Notes: generated by a model from the letters alone, not told the origin. DNA of 64,000 bases from Flavivirga spongiicola (GCF_030540825.1 NZ_JAUOEO010000001.1:283001-347000), one strand, 5' to 3'. Shown: positions 43,957 to 57,956, numbered from the stretch's first letter. Numbers and translations: made by a program.

Positions 43957-44976
43957 TTATTTATCCCAAGTCATTTTAAATTTTGCATCTTCCATTCTAT
44001 GACCTTTTTCATCATCACAAACAGCATAATTAAAGCCTGAACGCAAACTATACCCGCCATATTCACCTTGCTTATTCACGGCAATAAATCCAACTTGTAA
44101 ATATTCCATATCCCTATGGTTTTTATGCTTACTGTAAATACGTTCTACGATTTCCTTACAAGCTTCGGCAGGAGATTTCCCCAACCTCATTTGCTCAACA
44201 ACCATAGCACTTCCAGCTGTTCTAATGACTGCTTCTCCTAAACCTGTTGCAGCAGCTGCACCAACTTCATTATCTAAAAACAAACCGGCTCCAATAATGG
44301 GAGAATCACCAACCCGTCCATGCATTTTCCATGCTGCGCCACTGGTAGTACATGCGCCTGTTAAATTTCCACTTTCATCTAAAATCAGCATACTTATTGT
44401 ATCATGATTTTCGATATTGATTACTGGTTTATATTTCGATTCTTCCAGCCATTTTTTCCAATCTTTTTCAGATTCAGGTGTTAAAAGATTCTCTTCTTTA
44501 AATCCTTTAGATAAAGCAAACTGTAAAGCTCCTTTACCGGATAACATAACATGAGGTGTATCTTCTAATACTTTTTTAGCGACAGATATGGGATGTTTGA
44601 TTCCTTGTAAAAAGGAAACAGATCCACAGTCGCTATTATGGTCCATAATACACGCATCTAAAGTCACTTTTCCTTCTCTATCTGGTAAACCTCCATAACC
44701 TACACTACGCTCCTTAGGGTCGGCTTCTGGTATTTTTACTCCAGCTTCAACAGCATCTAAGGCTGAACTGCCATTTTTCAGAAACTTCCAAGCTTCTTCA
44801 TTAGCTGGCAACCCATGTTTCCATGTAGAAATAATTAGAGGCTTCATGCCAGCTTGAGGTATTGCTTTACTCTCCTCTTGGGGCTCTTCCTTAGCTAGTT
44901 GATTACACCCCATCACAGTACTAACTCCAATGGTACCTAAAGCTGCTTTTTTTATAAAATCCCTTCTATCTGACAT
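43957..44976 (-). CDS. N4-(beta-N-acetylglucosaminyl)-L-asparaginase (glycosylasparaginase)
   Basis: 339 aa Ntn-hydrolase. The start MSDRRDFIKKAALGTIG is a twin-arginine signal, followed by a possible lipobox (VSTVMGC). The precursor is cut autocatalytically before T193 (NHDT/ISML), the nucleophile. HGRVGDSPIIGAGLFLDNEVGAAAATGLGE matches the substrate-binding core of flavobacterial PNGase-associated glycosylasparaginase. The reaction cleaves the GlcNAc-Asn link left after proteolysis and glycan trimming, giving aspartate and glucosaminylamine. Its presence is the strongest sign that this locus targets N-linked glycoproteins. It lies 7 bp after the GHL10-like gene. Confidence 0.95.
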   Translation of the reverse strand: MSDRRDFIKKAALGTIGVSTVMGCNQLAKEEPQEESKAIPQAGMKPLIISTWKHGLPANEEAWKFLKNGSSALDAVEAGVKIPEADPKERSVGYGGLPDREGKVTLDACIMDHNSDCGSVSFLQGIKHPISVAKKVLEDTPHVMLSGKGALQFALSKGFKEENLLTPESEKDWKKWLEESKYKPVINIENHDTISMLILDESGNLTGACTTSGAAWKMHGRVGDSPIIGAGLFLDNEVGAAAATGLGEAVIRTAGSAMVVEQMRLGKSPAEACKEIVERIYSKHKNHRDMEYLQVGFIAVNKQGEYGGYSLRSGFNYAVCDDEKGHRMEDAKFKMTWDK

Positions 44977-44983
44977 AAACTAA

Positions 44984-46102
44984 CTATTTTAATGATGCTT
45001 TGGTTTCTTTAATAACTTGTAAATAATCATCGGTTAAAGCTGGTCCATCAAAAAATGTAACACCTTTAGCACCATTTTCTTTAGCTAATAATATGGCTTG
45101 TTTTAATTCTGCCGCAGATTTAAAAGGAGGCAAATATACACCTGTATTTATACCAATATTTTTAGCCTTTACATCATTGACGCCTTGCTTGGTAGCATAT
45201 CCAATCCAATCTATTTCTTCATTATAAAAACCGTGATATATCATAGGATATACTTCATCTATGTTCCATTTGTCCCAACGTTGACGCACCATATGGTCTG
45301 CCATCTCTGGGTAAGGAAATACCGCAGCGGTTAATTTTTTATTGTGTTTACCTACAATTTTATAGGCATCATCGACTACCGATTTTATGGCATTTAATCT
45401 GAAATTTTTCCATTCCATATCAATCGCAGTATTTTTACTTTCTTTAGGGTTCTTGTGATGTATTTTTTCGAATGCATTAATACATGCATCACAATAACAA
45501 AAATCGAATTCAGCCATCTCTGTATCTTGCTCTAAATTATATTTTGGTAACAAACCAATAGGTAAAAAGATATCTGGAAAACGAATATAATCTAAATGCA
45601 CACTCTCAATACCGTCTACTTTAGCCAAGCCTTCAACCAAACTTAAAACATGATTACGAGACGCTTCTCGCGTTGGACACAACCATTGGTAATAATCTAC
45701 ATAAGGGCGGGTATCGAAACACGATTTCCCATCTCTACTTACAATATACCACTCTGGGTGTTTCAAAGCCACAGTATCTCCTGGACGATTCATAGCCATA
45801 ATCCATGCGTGCACTTTTAAACCTGCCTTAGCAGCTATTGGTACTAAACGTTCTAACTCTTTTGGGTCTGTTTCTGTGTTTATTAAAATTTCATCTATTC
45901 CAGCATTACTGTATTTTTCAAATTCTGCAGCATAATCTTCATTCGATTTCTCCTTTTGAGAGGTTATCCAAGTACCGAATTTAAATGTTTCTAATGCAGG
46001 TTCTAATTGAGCTATTTGAGAATTATTGTTTTCCTCTTTTTTCTGATTACAAGCCATAAAACTTAAAAGCAATACAACAAGGCATATGTAATTTGTTTTC
46101 AT
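44984..46102 (-). CDS. putative glycoside hydrolase, GHL10-like TIM-barrel lipoprotein
   Basis: 372 aa from ATG at 46100-46102. A longer frame begins at 46132, but it would overlap the preceding gene, and the internal start gives an ideal lipoprotein signal (MKTNYICLVVLLLSFMAC). The body looks like the family-10-like hypothetical glycosylhydrolases: FKFGTWITSQKEKSNEDYAAEFEKYSNAGIDEILI, LKVHAWIMAMNRPG, ESVHLDYIRFPDIFLP and IDEVYPMIYHGFY. Acidic residues in HLDYIRFPD and DEVYPM could be catalytic. No activity is known to me for this exact group. In this operon it probably acts on an N-glycan-derived piece. Confidence 0.75.
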   Translation of the reverse strand: MKTNYICLVVLLLSFMACNQKKEENNNSQIAQLEPALETFKFGTWITSQKEKSNEDYAAEFEKYSNAGIDEILINTETDPKELERLVPIAAKAGLKVHAWIMAMNRPGDTVALKHPEWYIVSRDGKSCFDTRPYVDYYQWLCPTREASRNHVLSLVEGLAKVDGIESVHLDYIRFPDIFLPIGLLPKYNLEQDTEMAEFDFCYCDACINAFEKIHHKNPKESKNTAIDMEWKNFRLNAIKSVVDDAYKIVGKHNKKLTAAVFPYPEMADHMVRQRWDKWNIDEVYPMIYHGFYNEEIDWIGYATKQGVNDVKAKNIGINTGVYLPPFKSAAELKQAILLAKENGAKGVTFFDGPALTDDYLQVIKETKASLK

Positions 46103-46109
46103 TATTAAT

Positions 46110-47189
46110 TTATTTTGAAATGAATTTACCATCTTCTTTAAGGTTTAAAATTTTATTTGAAAAAGGGCTTTTTACAGTCATATTGTAACCCATACTATGA
46201 TTTTCAAGTTTTAGTTCTAATTTTTTGCCATCTATAATTATTGCCGATGCATTTAAACTATCAATACTTGTCGCATACTTCCCATGTTTAGCATAGTGTG
46301 CTTTTTGCGCTCTATACAAGGTATATAATTTCCATTTTATTTTTTCGTCTTGCGGAATTATAAATGTTTCATCATCAGCGGCATTTGAAGAAAAGTACAC
46401 ATACCCCCATTTCTCTGGTTCATGCATATTAATAACGCCCATTGGAGACCACACCCAATTATATTCGGGTAAGAACTTACCATCTTTTCCCTTTTTTCTC
46501 GAGTAAATACCATTATTAATATCATGTTGCCAGTTTACTCTCGAAAAATTCACACGCCAAAACTGATCTCTTGGTACATTATCTTGGTTATATGCTGTTC
46601 TTAGATCTTTAAAAGGAATAGCAATTTCAAGAGTCCAACTTTTATCTGTATCATTAGGGTTATTTAAAGTACCATCAATACTTACCGCCGATTTTAACCC
46701 CGTAAAATTCCAATCATTTAATACAGGATTATTAGACTCTCTATAAGGCTTTCCTATAAATAAGTCCCAGGCAGTATTAAGCGCATTTATTTCTAATTCG
46801 TAATAATTATGCGTATCTCCATCTGGATCTATAAACACTTCAAAATCATTATTATAAAAAATTATTTCGTCATGTAATTCTATATCCGCCCAAATATGCG
46901 GTTCTTTCATTTTTGCCAAAATATAATAATAGTTTTCATCCCAAAGCATTTTCACATTGGTTATGTATTTGGGTGTTTTATCCCCTTCAATGTCAATAAA
47001 ATCATGAGTCCATTTTGCTTTTTCCCAAGCCGGCTCGTTTGCTTCCCCATCAATAGTCATAATTTCCGTGGTCTTATGAGCCACATACGTTTGAGGAATC
47101 ATTTCTTTTTTAGTTTGAGCACAACTAATGATAGAAAAACAATAAATAAAAGTGAGAAAAAAATTAAATTTCATAATATTAAACTTCAA
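46110..47189 (-). CDS. CBM9-like carbohydrate-binding lipoprotein
   Basis: 359 aa with a lipoprotein signal (CFSIISCAQTKKE). One CBM9-type/DOMON-like beta-sandwich covers about residues 35-260: MTIDGEANEPAWEKAKWTHDFIDIEGD, VKMLWDENYYYILAKMKEPHIWADI, NDFEVFIDPDGDTHNYYELEINALNTAWDLF and WTLEIAIPFKDL. The C-terminal 100 residues have no recognised domain (YTLYRAQKAHYAKHGKYATSIDSL). Such proteins accompany polysaccharide loci; binding of a released glycan or sugar is inferred. No catalytic domain is visible. It follows the GH130 relic and precedes the GHL10-like gene by 7 bp. Confidence 0.82.
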   Translation of the reverse strand: MKFNIMKFNFFLTFIYCFSIISCAQTKKEMIPQTYVAHKTTEIMTIDGEANEPAWEKAKWTHDFIDIEGDKTPKYITNVKMLWDENYYYILAKMKEPHIWADIELHDEIIFYNNDFEVFIDPDGDTHNYYELEINALNTAWDLFIGKPYRESNNPVLNDWNFTGLKSAVSIDGTLNNPNDTDKSWTLEIAIPFKDLRTAYNQDNVPRDQFWRVNFSRVNWQHDINNGIYSRKKGKDGKFLPEYNWVWSPMGVINMHEPEKWGYVYFSSNAADDETFIIPQDEKIKWKLYTLYRAQKAHYAKHGKYATSIDSLNASAIIIDGKKLELKLENHSMGYNMTVKSPFSNKILNLKEDGKFISK

Positions 47190-47214
47190 TACTTATAAAC
47201 AATTATCTTTTGTA

Positions 47215-47500
47215 AACTGAATGATTCCAATCAATTTACTAAATACCAGAGCAACTACTGTATCTGCGATTTCTATCTATACCAATATTTCACTAAATCC
47301 TGTAAAAACATTCATTTTATACTACTATATTGTCACATCAAAAAACTTCAGCAAACATATTGCCAACAGGAACTACAGTACTATTAAAAATACTATTTGA
47401 TGTGAGTACAACATTCCTATTCTATCATTAGATTTTCAGAATAGCTCCAAATAATTTCTTTATTGTTTACAGGTCTATTTTGCCAAGGAATTGTACTCAC
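47215..47500 (-). pseudogene. decayed GH130 beta-mannoside phosphorylase/glycosidase, N-terminal remnant
   Basis: Starting at a GTG (47498-47500), the minus strand encodes STIPWQNRPVNNKEIIWSY and SENLMI. After a one-base shift it continues NRNVV and TSNSIFNSTVVPVGNMFAEVF. Next comes a TGA where the family has Arg, then CDNIVV. After another shift it reads MNVFTGFSEI and then stops. These blocks align in order with the start of GH130 enzymes (IPW..RP, W.YS.NP.I.R, SNSIFNSAVVP, FAGVFRCD, GFS). Only about 95 of roughly 320 codons survive. GH130 would split beta-mannosyl-GlcNAc, the N-glycan core linkage, so its loss matters for the pathway. Confidence 0.75.
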
Positions 47501-47519
47501 TTAATCAAATTTTATTATT

Positions 47520-49397
47520 CTAATTCGGTAACTTCTTTACTTTATCTAACCATGTAAATTTAAGTATAACAGATGTGATTATAAATACTACAAGGGCTAT
47601 TAATGCTTTTGGATAATCTCTGATCATAAAATAAATTGGTAAAACAATCATGCTGGATTGCCATATGATACCAACCATACAGTTTAACATATCTAAAGCA
47701 AATCCTTTATTTTTAGCAAAGTTTTTGTCTTCATTTTTCAATTCTTTAAATACAGGATGCCACCACCCCCATGGACGCACATCTTTGTAAAAAGATTTTA
47801 ATACTTCCATAGATGTTGGTTGGGTTAAAAAAGTGCCTAAAAATGATCCTAAAAGCGACACAGAAAATATAATAGGAAATAAGTAAATGGCATGTATATT
47901 ACCCAAATCATATAACAGTGACCCTGTTTCAAAATCACCTTTATTCTGATCTAATACAAACTGTAAAGTAGCTACAATTAAACCCGATAGCATACCCCAA
48001 AAATACCCCCATCCATTAAAACGCCACCAAATCCATTTTAAAAAATTAGCAGCAACATAACCTCCAAAAAGAGCACTTGTAATCCATAATGTTAATGAAT
48101 TTATGGAGTCTGCAAAGAAACCCATAAAAACACCAAGAGCAACAACTATAAAGGATGCTAAATGACTGGCCTTAATATAATGTTTACTGTCTGCATTTGG
48201 CTTAAAATATTTCTTATATATATCGTTTACAATATATGCTGGACCAGCATTAACAAAAGCTGAGAATGTACTCATAAAAGCAGCTAATAACCCTGCTAAC
48301 AAAAGCCCTTTAATGCCTACTGGGATGTGAAAGTTAATCACTTTAGGTAATAGAATTTCTAAATCGTTACCATTTAAAAGGGGATTACTATTCATTTCCG
48401 GGCTTAAAGTAACTAAAGCAATAACAACGATTCCAGAAATTAATAAATATCTGGGAATAAACAGAATGAGATTTGTAAAACCACTCATATATGCAGCTTC
48501 TTTAACTGTTTTTGTAGAAAGAATTCGTTGTAAATCAAAGCTTGGTGTTGGGCCTGCGATACTTGCAAAAAACCCTTTAAAAAGCGACATTCCAATAAAG
48601 GCGCCAAACATTTTAAAACCTTCTGCATTAATTAAATTATCAAAAGCTACGTATTTTTCATTCCAATGTTGACCCAATTCCCAATCAAAGAAAACGTTTT
48701 TCCATTCTTCGGAAATAACATTAGCTATCTCAATATCTGTAACAGTAATAAAAGCATAAACAGCTACTAAAAGGCCTGCAATAACCATAATACCATATTG
48801 TAAAACTTCGGTTGCCACCACAGAAAACATGCCTCCTTTTACAGTGTAAACAGTTGTTAAAAATATAATTATAAGTGCATAAGACTGCTCAGAAGTTAGT
48901 AAATGCATGTTATTAAACTGAAGGCCTAAATCCCATGGCAAAATTATAGTCATAAATTTACCGACCCCTTCAAAAAAGTAAGCAATGAACCCAATGGCTG
49001 CGACTATAGCAAAAACAGCTACAATGATATGTGAAGCTCTGCCAGCCTTAGCATCCCCAAAACGTGTTAAAATCCATTCTGAGCCTGTCATGATATTTGA
49101 TCGTCTGATCCAAACAGCCAAAAACATCATAACAAAAATCTGATTCCAAATGGGCCATAGCCACATAAACATAAAGCTCTTTACACCGTAAAGAAATAGT
49201 ATGCCCACCATCCAGGCAGTACCCGAAACATCGAACATACCAGACCCATTACTTAGTCCTAAATAATACCATTTAATAGTTTTACCTCCAAGAAAATAAG
49301 AATCTAATCCTTTTGAAGCTCTTTTTGAAACCCATATCCCAATAGCTAGTGTTAAAATGACATAAGCTATTATAATTGACACATCAATATTGTCCAT
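47520..49397 (-). CDS. sodium/solute symporter (SSS family)
   Basis: 625 aa with about 14 predicted membrane segments. SSS signs are seen: YVILTLAIGIWVSKRASKGLDSYFLGGKTIKWYYLGLSNGSGMFDVSGTAWMVG near the start and LAGLLAAFMSTFSAFVNAGPAYIVNDIYKKYF mid-protein, the sodium-binding TM8 region. It is the only inner-membrane sugar importer in this N-glycan cluster. Its start codon overlaps the upstream GH92 stop by one base (TAATG), showing translational coupling, and it lies just before the GH130 relic. Man-beta-1,4-GlcNAc or another N-glycan core sugar is a plausible substrate (inference). Confidence 0.9.
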   Translation of the reverse strand: MDNIDVSIIIAYVILTLAIGIWVSKRASKGLDSYFLGGKTIKWYYLGLSNGSGMFDVSGTAWMVGILFLYGVKSFMFMWLWPIWNQIFVMMFLAVWIRRSNIMTGSEWILTRFGDAKAGRASHIIVAVFAIVAAIGFIAYFFEGVGKFMTIILPWDLGLQFNNMHLLTSEQSYALIIIFLTTVYTVKGGMFSVVATEVLQYGIMVIAGLLVAVYAFITVTDIEIANVISEEWKNVFFDWELGQHWNEKYVAFDNLINAEGFKMFGAFIGMSLFKGFFASIAGPTPSFDLQRILSTKTVKEAAYMSGFTNLILFIPRYLLISGIVVIALVTLSPEMNSNPLLNGNDLEILLPKVINFHIPVGIKGLLLAGLLAAFMSTFSAFVNAGPAYIVNDIYKKYFKPNADSKHYIKASHLASFIVVALGVFMGFFADSINSLTLWITSALFGGYVAANFLKWIWWRFNGWGYFWGMLSGLIVATLQFVLDQNKGDFETGSLLYDLGNIHAIYLFPIIFSVSLLGSFLGTFLTQPTSMEVLKSFYKDVRPWGWWHPVFKELKNEDKNFAKNKGFALDMLNCMVGIIWQSSMIVLPIYFMIRDYPKALIALVVFIITSVILKFTWLDKVKKLPN

Positions 49398-51658
49398 TAT
49401 TCCTCTATACTTTTAATTACACCCCAGTTTTTGTTAGGTTCAGATCCCATAACAAAATGTAATTTCCCACCTTTTATTAAGGTTTGATGTGTTATAGATG
49501 TTTTATTGAAGATTTGGTTATTTAATGTTGCTGATTGTATATATATGTTTTTATCTGAAACATTTTCTGCTTCGATCACAAAAGATTTTCCTCCTGAAAG
49601 ATTAATAGTTGTCTTTTCAAATACAGGACTTCCTATTTCATATGTAGCCGATGCTGGGTTTAATGGATACAGCCCTATAGAGCTTAAGACATACCATGCT
49701 GACATTTGACCACAATCTTCATTACCACTTAATCCATTTGGAGTTGTGTTGTATTGTGTATCCATTATTTTTCTAGCCCAATATTGTGTCCTCCATGGTT
49801 TGTTTGCGTGATTAAATAAATAAGCGATATGATGACTAGGTTCGTTACCATGCGCATATTGACCAATTAACCCGGATATATCTGCGGACGTATTATCCCC
49901 GGTAATTTCTGAGCTTTCAGTAAAAAGTTGCTCTAACTTATTAGTAAATACTTCATTATTTCCATGAAGCGAAATAAAATCTTCAACGGCGTGAGGCACA
50001 AACCAACTATGTTGCCACGCATTACCTTCTGTATAATCTGTATGCTCTCTATGATTAGAATATTTGGCATCAAAAGGTTCATTCCACAATTTTCCATCTT
50101 CATATTTTCCGCGCATGAAGCCTGTTTCATTATCAAATAAATATTGATAGGCTTTTGATCGGTTTAAGAAAAGAGTATAATCTTCTTCTTTTCCTAAAGC
50201 TTTTGCCATTTGTGCTACACACCAATCGTTATAAGCATACTCTAAAGTTATAGTTACAGATTCATCTAATAAGTTATAAGGAATGTATCCGTACTTTTTA
50301 TAATGATTTAATCCGCGTTCATCTTGCATCATAGTTCCTTTCATAGCTTCATAAACTTTTTCTGCATCAAATCCTTTAATCCCTTTTAAATAAGCTTCAA
50401 CTATTACCGGGATAGAATGATACCCTGTCATGGTATTCGTTTCATTACCATACAGTGTCCAGACAGGAAGTATCTTTTTAGTTTCGTAATATGCCAACAT
50501 ACTGTTAATGATATCTGAAACCTTATCCGGTGCTATTAATGTAAGTAATGGTTGTTCGGCTCTAAAAGTATCCCAAAGTGACAGTGTTGAATACGCCGTA
50601 TAATTTTGAGCCCTAACAATACTGTCATTTTCCATTCTAAATTGCCCATTCTTATCACTAAAAGTAACTGGAGCTAGTTGTGAATGGTATAATGCCGTAT
50701 AAAATATTGTTTTTAAAGAATCTATAGGTGTTTCAACTACGATGTTTGAAAGTGCCTTGTTCCAATTCTTTTCTGCTTCTACTTTTATAGTTTCAAAATT
50801 GAATGCTCCTGCTTCTAAATTTTCTCTAGCATTGTTTACACTAACCGACGACAAAGCAACTTTTACTTGTAGTTCATTAGTATTATCGGCTTCAAAAAAC
50901 AATTGTACTGTTGACTTTTTTCCTTCTGCATTATCTTTTTCAATTCTAATTCCGTCAGTAAAAAGATTGTGTTTTGAAATGGGTTTAGAAAATTTGGCTA
51001 CAAAAAATACTTTCTGATTTCTTGCCCATCCTTTACTAAAACGATACCCACTAAGTGTATATGTATCTTCAATAGCTAAAGATGTTTTTTGTACTCTATC
51101 CCAGTTCATCTCAAATCCAAGATCGACTACAACAGATTGTTCATCTCCTTTGGCAAATGTATATTTATGGCTTGCCGTACGCTGTGATGTCGTGAGTTCT
51201 ACATTAACGTTGTGATCTTTAAGAAACGTTTGATAATACCCCGGAGTAGCACTTTCATTTTTATGACTATAAGAAGATTTATAAGGTAAACTATCGCGAG
51301 ATTTAGGGTATAAAGATAAATCTACTTCTTTATTAATTGGCATAAACAATATATCTGCCAAATCACCAATACCAGTTCCACTTAAATTTAAATGAGAAAA
51401 CCCGATTGCAATAGAATCTGAATAATGATAACCAGAACACCAATCCCATGAACTAATTCCGTTTACAGGGCTAACTTGCAACATGCCAAAAGGAACCGTT
51501 GCACCTGGATATGTATGCCCATGCCCTCCTGTACCAATAAAAGGGCCTACCTGTGCTGTTAAATCCAATGACCCATTTTCTTTATTTGATTTATCTACTT
51601 TTTTAGAGCAACCAAATATTGAAACTACCACTAAAAGGTATAAGTATTTTTTTTTCAT
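49397..51658 (-). CDS. GH92 exo-alpha-mannosidase, lipoprotein
   Basis: 753 aa. Lipobox at VVSIFGCSKK. GH92 motifs: VGPFIGTGGHGHTYPGATVPFGMLQVSPVNG, IGFSHLNLSGTGIGDLADILFMP, YSTLSLWDTFRAEQPLLTL and LSGNEDCGQMSAWYVLSSIGLYPLNPAS. The GGHGHTYPGA form differs from the other GH92 here (GTSNFGATNPGA), which suggests distinct alpha-mannose linkages for the two enzymes. It acts outside the inner membrane. It is translationally coupled to the SSS transporter gene. Confidence 0.95.
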   Translation of the reverse strand: MKKKYLYLLVVVSIFGCSKKVDKSNKENGSLDLTAQVGPFIGTGGHGHTYPGATVPFGMLQVSPVNGISSWDWCSGYHYSDSIAIGFSHLNLSGTGIGDLADILFMPINKEVDLSLYPKSRDSLPYKSSYSHKNESATPGYYQTFLKDHNVNVELTTSQRTASHKYTFAKGDEQSVVVDLGFEMNWDRVQKTSLAIEDTYTLSGYRFSKGWARNQKVFFVAKFSKPISKHNLFTDGIRIEKDNAEGKKSTVQLFFEADNTNELQVKVALSSVSVNNARENLEAGAFNFETIKVEAEKNWNKALSNIVVETPIDSLKTIFYTALYHSQLAPVTFSDKNGQFRMENDSIVRAQNYTAYSTLSLWDTFRAEQPLLTLIAPDKVSDIINSMLAYYETKKILPVWTLYGNETNTMTGYHSIPVIVEAYLKGIKGFDAEKVYEAMKGTMMQDERGLNHYKKYGYIPYNLLDESVTITLEYAYNDWCVAQMAKALGKEEDYTLFLNRSKAYQYLFDNETGFMRGKYEDGKLWNEPFDAKYSNHREHTDYTEGNAWQHSWFVPHAVEDFISLHGNNEVFTNKLEQLFTESSEITGDNTSADISGLIGQYAHGNEPSHHIAYLFNHANKPWRTQYWARKIMDTQYNTTPNGLSGNEDCGQMSAWYVLSSIGLYPLNPASATYEIGSPVFEKTTINLSGGKSFVIEAENVSDKNIYIQSATLNNQIFNKTSITHQTLIKGGKLHFVMGSEPNKNWGVIKSIEE

Positions 51659-52194
51659 AAAAATAATTTAGTATCGATAACCATATAAAAGTTCATAATT
51701 TTAACATGAAATAAAATAAATTTAGACGGATGACGTGTGAACTCAGTCAAACATCAAAAAAATCCATTCAACTTTATTGTATAACAATGACATGTTATAT
51801 TTTGACTAGTCTATTTTATTATTACCGTAATTCTAAGGGGCCGGGATTCACGGAAGCTATTTATATTCAACAAAGACAACATTAGTAGGCTTTCCTTTTC
51901 ATAGGGTTAATGTCTATTTTAAATATTTATTATGTTACTATAAAACGAAACCTTTTTGAGGTTTTAAATATCCCTAAGCGAATCAATAAATACTTATTGA
52001 ACTCATCTAAATTTTTTCAATTGGCTAAAATGCCTCTTTTATATATATCACGTGCACACCTGTTCTTGTCTTTATTCCTTACAAAACAGCTCTATGCAAA
52101 TCAAAAAAACTACAAATGGAAATGAAATTGTTAATTTTCGCTACATCCAAAAACATGTATACAGCTTGATTGGGTAGTTTAAACGAGTTCATTA
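51659..52194. other. intergenic region between GH2 and GH92, no gene supported
   Basis: 535 bp of AT-rich DNA. A 71-codon plus-strand frame exists at 51910-52125, but its composition is not protein-like and it has no homology I recognise. A small hairpin AAACCT/AGGTTT sits at 51948-51964. No exact TAnnTTTG element for the downstream GH92 gene was found. Confidence 0.4.
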
Positions 52195-55545
<3,351 letters not shown>

Positions 55546-55628
55546 TTAATCTTCTTTTGTCTTTAATATTTTTTTAAATAAACGAAAAAATGACTAAACT
55601 AAAGCAGATCCTGCTCTATTTAAATACA

Positions 55629-57956
55629 TTATTCTATTTTTCTTAAATTATTATCTAGCGTCATAGATTCTAGCTTCTTCAAATCGAAAGAAACGACCTT
55701 AGCTCCATATCTGAGTTTTGCTGTATTACCAAGTTTTGATGTCAATTTCACCTTAGTTAAATGGCCATCTTTCCATTCTAAATCTACTTCAAAACCACCT
55801 CTGGCAACAAGTCCAGATATTTTTCCTGTTGGCAAAGCTTTGGGTAAAGCTGGCAATAAATTAATTTCGTTAGCATGAGATTGCAGTAGCATTTCTGCAA
55901 TCGCAGCTGTAGCCCCGAAGTTTCCATCAATTTGAAAAGGAGGGTGCGCATCGAATAAATTTGGATAGGTTCGTTGCGCCCATAATTCCGTTAGATTTTT
56001 CCAAATTTTATCACCATCTAGCAAACGGGCATAAAAATTCATGATCCAACCTCGACTCCAACCTGTTTGCCCACCACCTCTAGATAATCGATCCTCAAGG
56101 ACCATTTCGGCAGCTTTCATATACTCTGGACTATCATTCCAATTGTATTCGTTTGATGGATACAATCCATACAGATGGGAAATATGTCTATGCCCTGGTA
56201 ATGCTTGTTTCAAGTTTTCATCTGACCACTCCAAAATTTTTCCGTCTTTTCCAATAATAGCCGGGGTTAATTGTTTTAATTGATTAATTAATTTGTTCCT
56301 AAATTTTGAATCTGTGTTTAACACTTTAGAGGCTTCAATACAACTTTTAAATAAATGCCTCACTATTTGCAAATCCATAGCTGGTCCCATCGTTACCGAG
56401 GCTCTATCTCCATTTGGAGCAATAAATATATTTTCTGGAGACATTGAAGGTCCAGTTACCAAAAGGCCCGTTTTTGGATTTTTAACTAAAAAATCTGAGA
56501 GAAAAAGAGCAGCCTCCTTCATTACAGGGTAACCATATTCTTCAAGAAATTGCTTGTTCTCATTAAAAAGATAGTGTTCCCAAATATGAGTTGACGCCCA
56601 GGCAGCTCCCATAGGCCACAATCCATATTGAGGTTCTCCAAAGGAGGTTGTAAAATGCCATACATCGGTTGTGTGGTGCGCTGTAAAACCTCTTGCTCCA
56701 TATAATTCTTTAGCCGTTTTTCTTCCATTTGTACGAAGCTCACCAACAAACTTTAAAAAGGGTTCATGAAACTCAGAAAGGTTTGTGATTTCTGAAGGCC
56801 AGTAATTCATTTGAACGTTAATATTAATATGGTAATCAGAGTTCCAAGCAGGTTTTAAACCATCTGCCCAAATACCTTGCAAATTTGAAGGTAAATTTCC
56901 TTTTCTGGAGCTGCTAATTAGCAGATAACGCCCAAACTGAAAATACAATGCGGCCAGGGAAGGATCATAAACACCATTCTTTTGAGCATACACTCTTTCG
57001 TTAGTAGCGAACTTTGAAGCTTCAGTTGCGGGGATTTCAAAGGACATTCTTTGAAAGTACTGTTGATAATCAGCAATATGATCTGCTAAGATATCATTGT
57101 ATGTTCTATCGTCAAGTTTTTGCTGATATGTATCACAAATATGAGCTGGGTCTCCTCCAGAATAATTTGTCCCTGCTATAATTCTTATTTCTAAGCTATT
57201 TGCTTTTTGGACAACCAATTGTCCATTTTCAACACTTGTTGTACCTCCGTCCATTTTTACCAGAATGCGGCATTCAAACTTTACGCCCTTGCCATCGCTC
57301 AAGTGCTGAGTCATAATTAGCTCGTTGTCTCTGACTTGCACTATTTCACCTTCTCCTGGTCTTGTAAGTAACAGGGCGCAAGAAATGGCTTCTTTTGCAT
57401 CTGACGAAGCTTGCATGACAATAGCTTGATCTATCGCCGATGAAAAGACTTTTCTATAATGCCAATTTCTGCCTACCTTAAATTTAGTAGATACCGTGGC
57501 ATCCTGTAAATTCAATTCTCTGGTATAATCGGAATACCTTTCAACGCCTTCATAATGAATTTCAAGATCGCCCATGGTTTGGTAGGTATTTGTACCACTT
57601 GGCAATCTCTTTCCCATTAATTTTTCTTGGGATAATCTTTCGGCTTCTTTATAGTTTCCTTGAAATAACAGATTTCTAATCTCTTTGATATATTTATAGC
57701 CTCCTTTTTTATCAGTCAATTCTCCTCCTTTGCTCCAAATGGTTTCTTCATTAAGCTGAAGTCTTTCCGTGGTAATTCCGCCAAAAACCATAGCCCCCAA
57801 GCGTCCGTTGCCAATAGGCAATGCTTCATTCCAATTTGAAGCTGGTCGGTTGTACCACAATTTTAGATTTTGAGGTGTCTGTGTAAAAACAAACGATAAA
57901 TTGAGAAGTGCGAACAGAAGGAAAACCGTTCTTTTAATATTTGTAATAGTTATCAT
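55629..57956 (-). CDS. GH95 alpha-L-fucosidase
   Basis: 775 aa with signal peptide ([15 protein letters not shown]). GH95 markers: [44 protein letters not shown] at the start of the N-terminal beta domain, [30 protein letters not shown] with the catalytic Asn pair of the (alpha/alpha)6 barrel, [39 protein letters not shown], and [17 protein letters not shown] with the acidic residue. GH95 enzymes are inverting and mostly release alpha-1,2-linked fucose, complementing the retaining GH29 set. First gene of the glycosidase run. Confidence 0.95.
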   Translation of the reverse strand: MITITNIKRTVFLLFALLNLSFVFTQTPQNLKLWYNRPASNWNEALPIGNGRLGAMVFGGITTERLQLNEETIWSKGGELTDKKGGYKYIKEIRNLLFQGNYKEAERLSQEKLMGKRLPSGTNTYQTMGDLEIHYEGVERYSDYTRELNLQDATVSTKFKVGRNWHYRKVFSSAIDQAIVMQASSDAKEAISCALLLTRPGEGEIVQVRDNELIMTQHLSDGKGVKFECRILVKMDGGTTSVENGQLVVQKANSLEIRIIAGTNYSGGDPAHICDTYQQKLDDRTYNDILADHIADYQQYFQRMSFEIPATEASKFATNERVYAQKNGVYDPSLAALYFQFGRYLLISSSRKGNLPSNLQGIWADGLKPAWNSDYHININVQMNYWPSEITNLSEFHEPFLKFVGELRTNGRKTAKELYGARGFTAHHTTDVWHFTTSFGEPQYGLWPMGAAWASTHIWEHYLFNENKQFLEEYGYPVMKEAALFLSDFLVKNPKTGLLVTGPSMSPENIFIAPNGDRASVTMGPAMDLQIVRHLFKSCIEASKVLNTDSKFRNKLINQLKQLTPAIIGKDGKILEWSDENLKQALPGHRHISHLYGLYPSNEYNWNDSPEYMKAAEMVLEDRLSRGGGQTGWSRGWIMNFYARLLDGDKIWKNLTELWAQRTYPNLFDAHPPFQIDGNFGATAAIAEMLLQSHANEINLLPALPKALPTGKISGLVARGGFEVDLEWKDGHLTKVKLTSKLGNTAKLRYGAKVVSFDLKKLESMTLDNNLRKIE

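Noticed and set aside
46103..46132. Longer start for the GHL10-like gene at 46132
   Set aside because: It overlaps the CBM9-like gene and spoils an otherwise ideal lipoprotein signal starting at 46102.
51910..52125. 71-codon plus-strand frame between GH2 and GH92
   Set aside because: Composition looks random, there is no recognisable family, and it is not linked to a ribosome site or operon.
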